From Bacteroidales bacterium UBA2198 (GTDB taxonomy: Bacteria > Bacteroidota > Bacteroidia > Bacteroidales > VadinHA17), in assembly GCA_002328625.1 (NCBI GenBank), contig DCVC01000037.1, positions 1-7,114 of the forward strand: a DNA stretch of 7,114 nt, read 5' to 3'. Of this stretch, positions 4,677 through 7,114 are shown piece by piece. The translations under genes were made by a program, and so were the position numbers. Numbering within the stretch: the first letter of the stretch is position 1; every line of letters begins with the position of its first letter. The notes beneath the pieces were generated by a model. It made no database searches and was not told where the DNA came from. It saw nothing but the letters and a program-made list of their open reading frames with translations.

Positions 4677-5834
4677 CTACTGCAGGAATTTTAATATTGC
4701 ATTGTAAACGGATCTGTGTCTTGATGCCATACTGACTGCCAGGTTAAGCAACCGGGGACTAAGGTCTATGAGTCTCCTGATATAATTATGATTTCTATTT
4801 TCGTACCATAATTTCTCATAAACTGCATTATCATATCCCGACATAAATTCAGATGAAAAATCATTTTTCTCAAAGCATTTTAAAGCATGCCAGCCTGCAT
4901 ACCTGCCTGAAATCATTGCCTGCCCTATTCCTGCACCCGTTGCTGGACTGATTAGAGAAGCAGCATCCCCGCAAAGCATATAACCTTTACCGGAAACAGA
5001 AATTTTCCGGGTACAAAGAGGCAAAAGAGAGCCTTCAATATCACCAATCATTTCTGCTTCTGAAAAACGTCTTTTAATCTCAGGTGCTGTTTCGATGATT
5101 CTTATGAACTCCTTTCTGAGGTTGATCTTTCTGGAAGAAATAATATATGAAGGCAACCCGATGCCGACATTTGACTGGTTATCAGGTAAAGGAAATATCC
5201 AGAAATAACCGGGAGTAATACCATTCAGGAAGTGAAGTTCAAATGTCGCTTCAGGTATATCCTTAACATTTTTGAAATAAGCACGGACCGCACTGGAGCA
5301 GCTTTTTATGTCAATTTTGTTATCGGAAAGCTTCTGTCTCACAATGCTGTTGGCGCCATCACAACCAATAACTATCCGTGATATGAAAAATTGTTTTTGA
5401 GATGTGCTGATAAGCATTCTGGAATCATCATATGTTATATCCGTGACAGCAGTATCCTGGAATATGTACAAACCGGTTAATTTACTGGCAAGATCAAAGA
5501 GACAATTATCAAATATCTGACGCCTGCAAATTAATCCGGATTCTCTATATTTAAGATCAAGGATTTTTCTGTTTGGAGCGATTATGCGGCAGATATTAAC
5601 GTTCTCAGCCTGCGGAAGCTGTTCAATTACTTTACCATATCCGGGATTGATTGTATTCAATAGCTTGTGCACATAAGCAGGAATCGCATCCCCGCATATT
5701 TTATCTCTGGGGTAGTGATCTTTTTCAAAAAGTCCCACTTTCATTCCTGAGTTGCCCAGTGCAAGAGCAGCAGTAAGACCTGCAGGTCCTCCACCGCAAA
5801 TTATTACATCGAACATTTCGGGATTATAGTGCAT
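4677..5834 (-). CDS. Geranylgeranyl-reductase-family FAD-dependent oxidoreductase
   Basis: The 385-residue protein has the p-hydroxybenzoate-hydroxylase fold of the geranylgeranyl reductase (GGR) family. The N-terminal Rossmann motif is G14-G-G-P-A-G19, with acidic Glu37 at the end of the second strand to bind the FAD ribose. The family motif YPRDKICGD follows at 41-49. A GCDGANS segment (157-163) fits the DG motif of flavin hydroxylases and reductases. A GYFWIFPLPDNQSNVGIG stretch (209-226) matches the substrate-side strands. The second FAD motif GYMLCGDAASLISPATGAGI is at 284-303. GGR-family enzymes saturate isoprenoid chains (archaeal lipids, chlorophyll phytyl, some menaquinones) or act on other polyprenyl or carotenoid substrates; the substrate here is unknown. 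The start is ATG 5834, with Met7 (FDVIICGGG follows) as an alternative. It lies 8 bp behind the sulfatase stop, so the two are probably co-transcribed, though no shared pathway is evident. Confidence 0.88.
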   Translation of the reverse strand: MHYNPEMFDVIICGGGPAGLTAALALGNSGMKVGLFEKDHYPRDKICGDAIPAYVHKLLNTINPGYGKVIEQLPQAENVNICRIIAPNRKILDLKYRESGLICRRQIFDNCLFDLASKLTGLYIFQDTAVTDITYDDSRMLISTSQKQFFISRIVIGCDGANSIVRQKLSDNKIDIKSCSSAVRAYFKNVKDIPEATFELHFLNGITPGYFWIFPLPDNQSNVGIGLPSYIISSRKINLRKEFIRIIETAPEIKRRFSEAEMIGDIEGSLLPLCTRKISVSGKGYMLCGDAASLISPATGAGIGQAMISGRYAGWHALKCFEKNDFSSEFMSGYDNAVYEKLWYENRNHNYIRRLIDLSPRLLNLAVSMASRHRSVYNAILKFLQ

Positions 5835-5842
5835 TTTAGTAT

Positions 5843-7114
5843 CTAATAAGATACATTTTCAAAATCAGTTGAATCAACCCAACCTGCACTTTTACGGAAA
5901 AGTTCACCCTTAATATAGCGGTTATAAAAATCTCTTACCGTCTCGGAAGCGTAGGGGTAATTGTCAAAAACATCGCCATTACCCAGTAATCTCGGATCTT
6001 CCTGAATTCTCAGTTCATGAAGAAGCTGATTACGCAGTCTTTGTTTTGTTGCATTCATCCCCGGCTCCCTTGATAAGTCGAAAAGACATTCCGGATCAGA
6101 GGATATATTGAATAATTCCTCTTCAAACCGCTTTCCAAAACAAAGATTCCAGTATTTAGGGGTTTGTCCGTTCCTTTTTGCAAAAAGTATATAAGTTTTG
6201 GTTGGGCTGGCATCACATTCCAGATAACCGGTCTCAGGGTCGCCGGAGGGCCATCGGTTCGGTTTGAAATTTATCAGGAAAAGGTACCCCTGTTTGACTA
6301 TTCCCCTGACAGGATAACCCAGGTCATCCGGGCGTCCTACGTCATGGCGTTCCTTGCCGACCAGTACATAATCGCGTGACTTGTCAACCATTCCTTTTTT
6401 CTTTGTTCGAAAGATATTTGCAAAGCTTCTGCCTTCGATTGGCTGCATTCCGCTCTCCTCCTGACTGATCCCTGCGGTCTCCAGTATTGTCGGAGCAATG
6501 TCGATGAAACTTATATGATCAAAAATAACACGACCGGGATTTTTTATACCTTTACCCCACATAATTGCCATTGGCATATGGTTTGAAAGCTCATATTGCT
6601 GTGCTTTTATTCGCGGAAAAGGCATCCCGTTGTCAGCAGTTACAATGATGATGGAATTATCAAGCTCTCCTGTTTTTTCAAGCAGATCGAGCATCCTGAC
6701 AAGGTGACTGTCAAAATGCTCAATTTCCAGAGCATAATCAAGCAGGTCATTCCTTACAATATTATTGTCAGGCCAAAAACCATATACTTTATCAATGTCT
6801 GTAAGTTCTTTTCCGGCAATTTCGACACCTGAAGCATATTGATATCTCCGGTGAGGTTCATGGGATCCGTACCAGAAACAAAAAGGTTTCCCACGATCCC
6901 TTGATTTTAAGAAATCCTCAAAATTGCCGGCATAATCAGAATTTGAAATACCTGTTGTCGGAGGGGTTAATTTTCTGGAATTGAAAGCCTTGCCGGTCAG
7001 AGCCCGAGGATTACCAGTACTGTCAAGGGCTACTCCCGGTGCCCATCCCTTTGAAGTATAACCAACTTCATATCCATTTTGCCCAAGAGATTCCATGAAG
7101 GTTGTATATTTTGG
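5843..7114 (-). CDS. S1-family sulfatase, similar to N-sulfoglucosamine sulfohydrolase; N-terminus outside window
   Basis: The frame is open to the right edge: six more codons (PKYTTF) precede the first visible Met at 7094-7096. The gene therefore starts beyond the window, and the part bearing the catalytic Cys/Ser (C/S-x-P-x-R, converted to formylglycine) and signal peptide is not visible. Counting from that Met, visible motifs are NGYEVGYTSKGW (7-18), SHEPHR (78-83), the metal-binding TADNGMPFP (153-161) and KERHDVGRPDDLGYPVRGIV (248-267), ending at residue 417. The layout resembles human SGSH (heparan N-sulfatase), whose DNGIPFP and GYPMRS-like blocks align from memory, and Bacteroidota sulfatases of that branch carrying NFKPNRWPSGDP (276-287). 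Such enzymes act in the periplasm or at the surface to remove sulfate from glycosaminoglycans or algal polysaccharides. The family is firm; substrate specificity is inferred. The GGR-type reductase follows after 8 bp. Confidence 0.92.
   Translation of the reverse strand, partial: PKYTTFMESLGQNGYEVGYTSKGWAPGVALDSTGNPRALTGKAFNSRKLTPPTTGISNSDYAGNFEDFLKSRDRGKPFCFWYGSHEPHRRYQYASGVEIAGKELTDIDKVYGFWPDNNIVRNDLLDYALEIEHFDSHLVRMLDLLEKTGELDNSIIIVTADNGMPFPRIKAQQYELSNHMPMAIMWGKGIKNPGRVIFDHISFIDIAPTILETAGISQEESGMQPIEGRSFANIFRTKKKGMVDKSRDYVLVGKERHDVGRPDDLGYPVRGIVKQGYLFLINFKPNRWPSGDPETGYLECDASPTKTYILFAKRNGQTPKYWNLCFGKRFEEELFNISSDPECLFDLSREPGMNATKQRLRNQLLHELRIQEDPRLLGNGDVFDNYPYASETVRDFYNRYIKGELFRKSAGWVDSTDFENVSY

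Overview
The window looks like chromosomal DNA of a Bacteroidota (Bacteroidetes) bacterium. It is AT-rich, start codons lack clear Shine-Dalgarno sequences, and two upstream regions carry a TAnnTTTG -7 element typical of this phylum. The gene content fits too: a beta-barrel of the OMP_b-brl_2 type whose signal peptide is cleaved before Gln, an S1-family sulfatase, and remnants of a CHAT/sigma/anti-sigma locus. The genus cannot be decided from this sequence.

Layout. (1) 1-1090, minus: a two-gene unit of unknown function. A small beta-barrel-like exported protein (GTG start) is followed after 11 bp by a lipoprotein that runs off the left edge. (2) 1091-1214: a divergent intergenic region with a -7 element on the plus strand, flanked by a perfect 9-bp inverted repeat. 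(3) 1215-2125, plus: a decayed regulatory gene. A short N-terminal piece resembling ECF sigma region 2 is fused to a zinc-binding anti-sigma domain and a membrane segment. The periplasmic part follows in another frame and is interrupted by an amber codon. (4) 2109-2685, minus: the remains of a CHAT-TPR protein. The signal peptide and first helical repeats join, across a large deletion, to the last ~80 residues of the CHAT domain, which contain two stop codons. Regions 3 and 4 together read as a dying CHAT/sigma/anti-sigma module. (5) 2909-3689, minus: a BON-LysM protein of the Kbp/YgaU type and a dodecin, both small housekeeping or stress-type proteins. (6) 3923-4603, plus: an intact outer-membrane beta-barrel protein. 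(7) 4677-7114, minus: a geranylgeranyl-reductase-type FAD oxidoreductase directly behind a sulfatase, 8 bp apart. The sulfatase is cut at its N-terminus by the right edge.

No RNA gene, insertion sequence or CRISPR array was seen, and no gene-free stretch exceeds 300 bp. The most noteworthy content is the pseudogenised CHAT module. It is easily misread as three short 'hypothetical' genes, because each fragment still has an open frame. No new intact system is evident.
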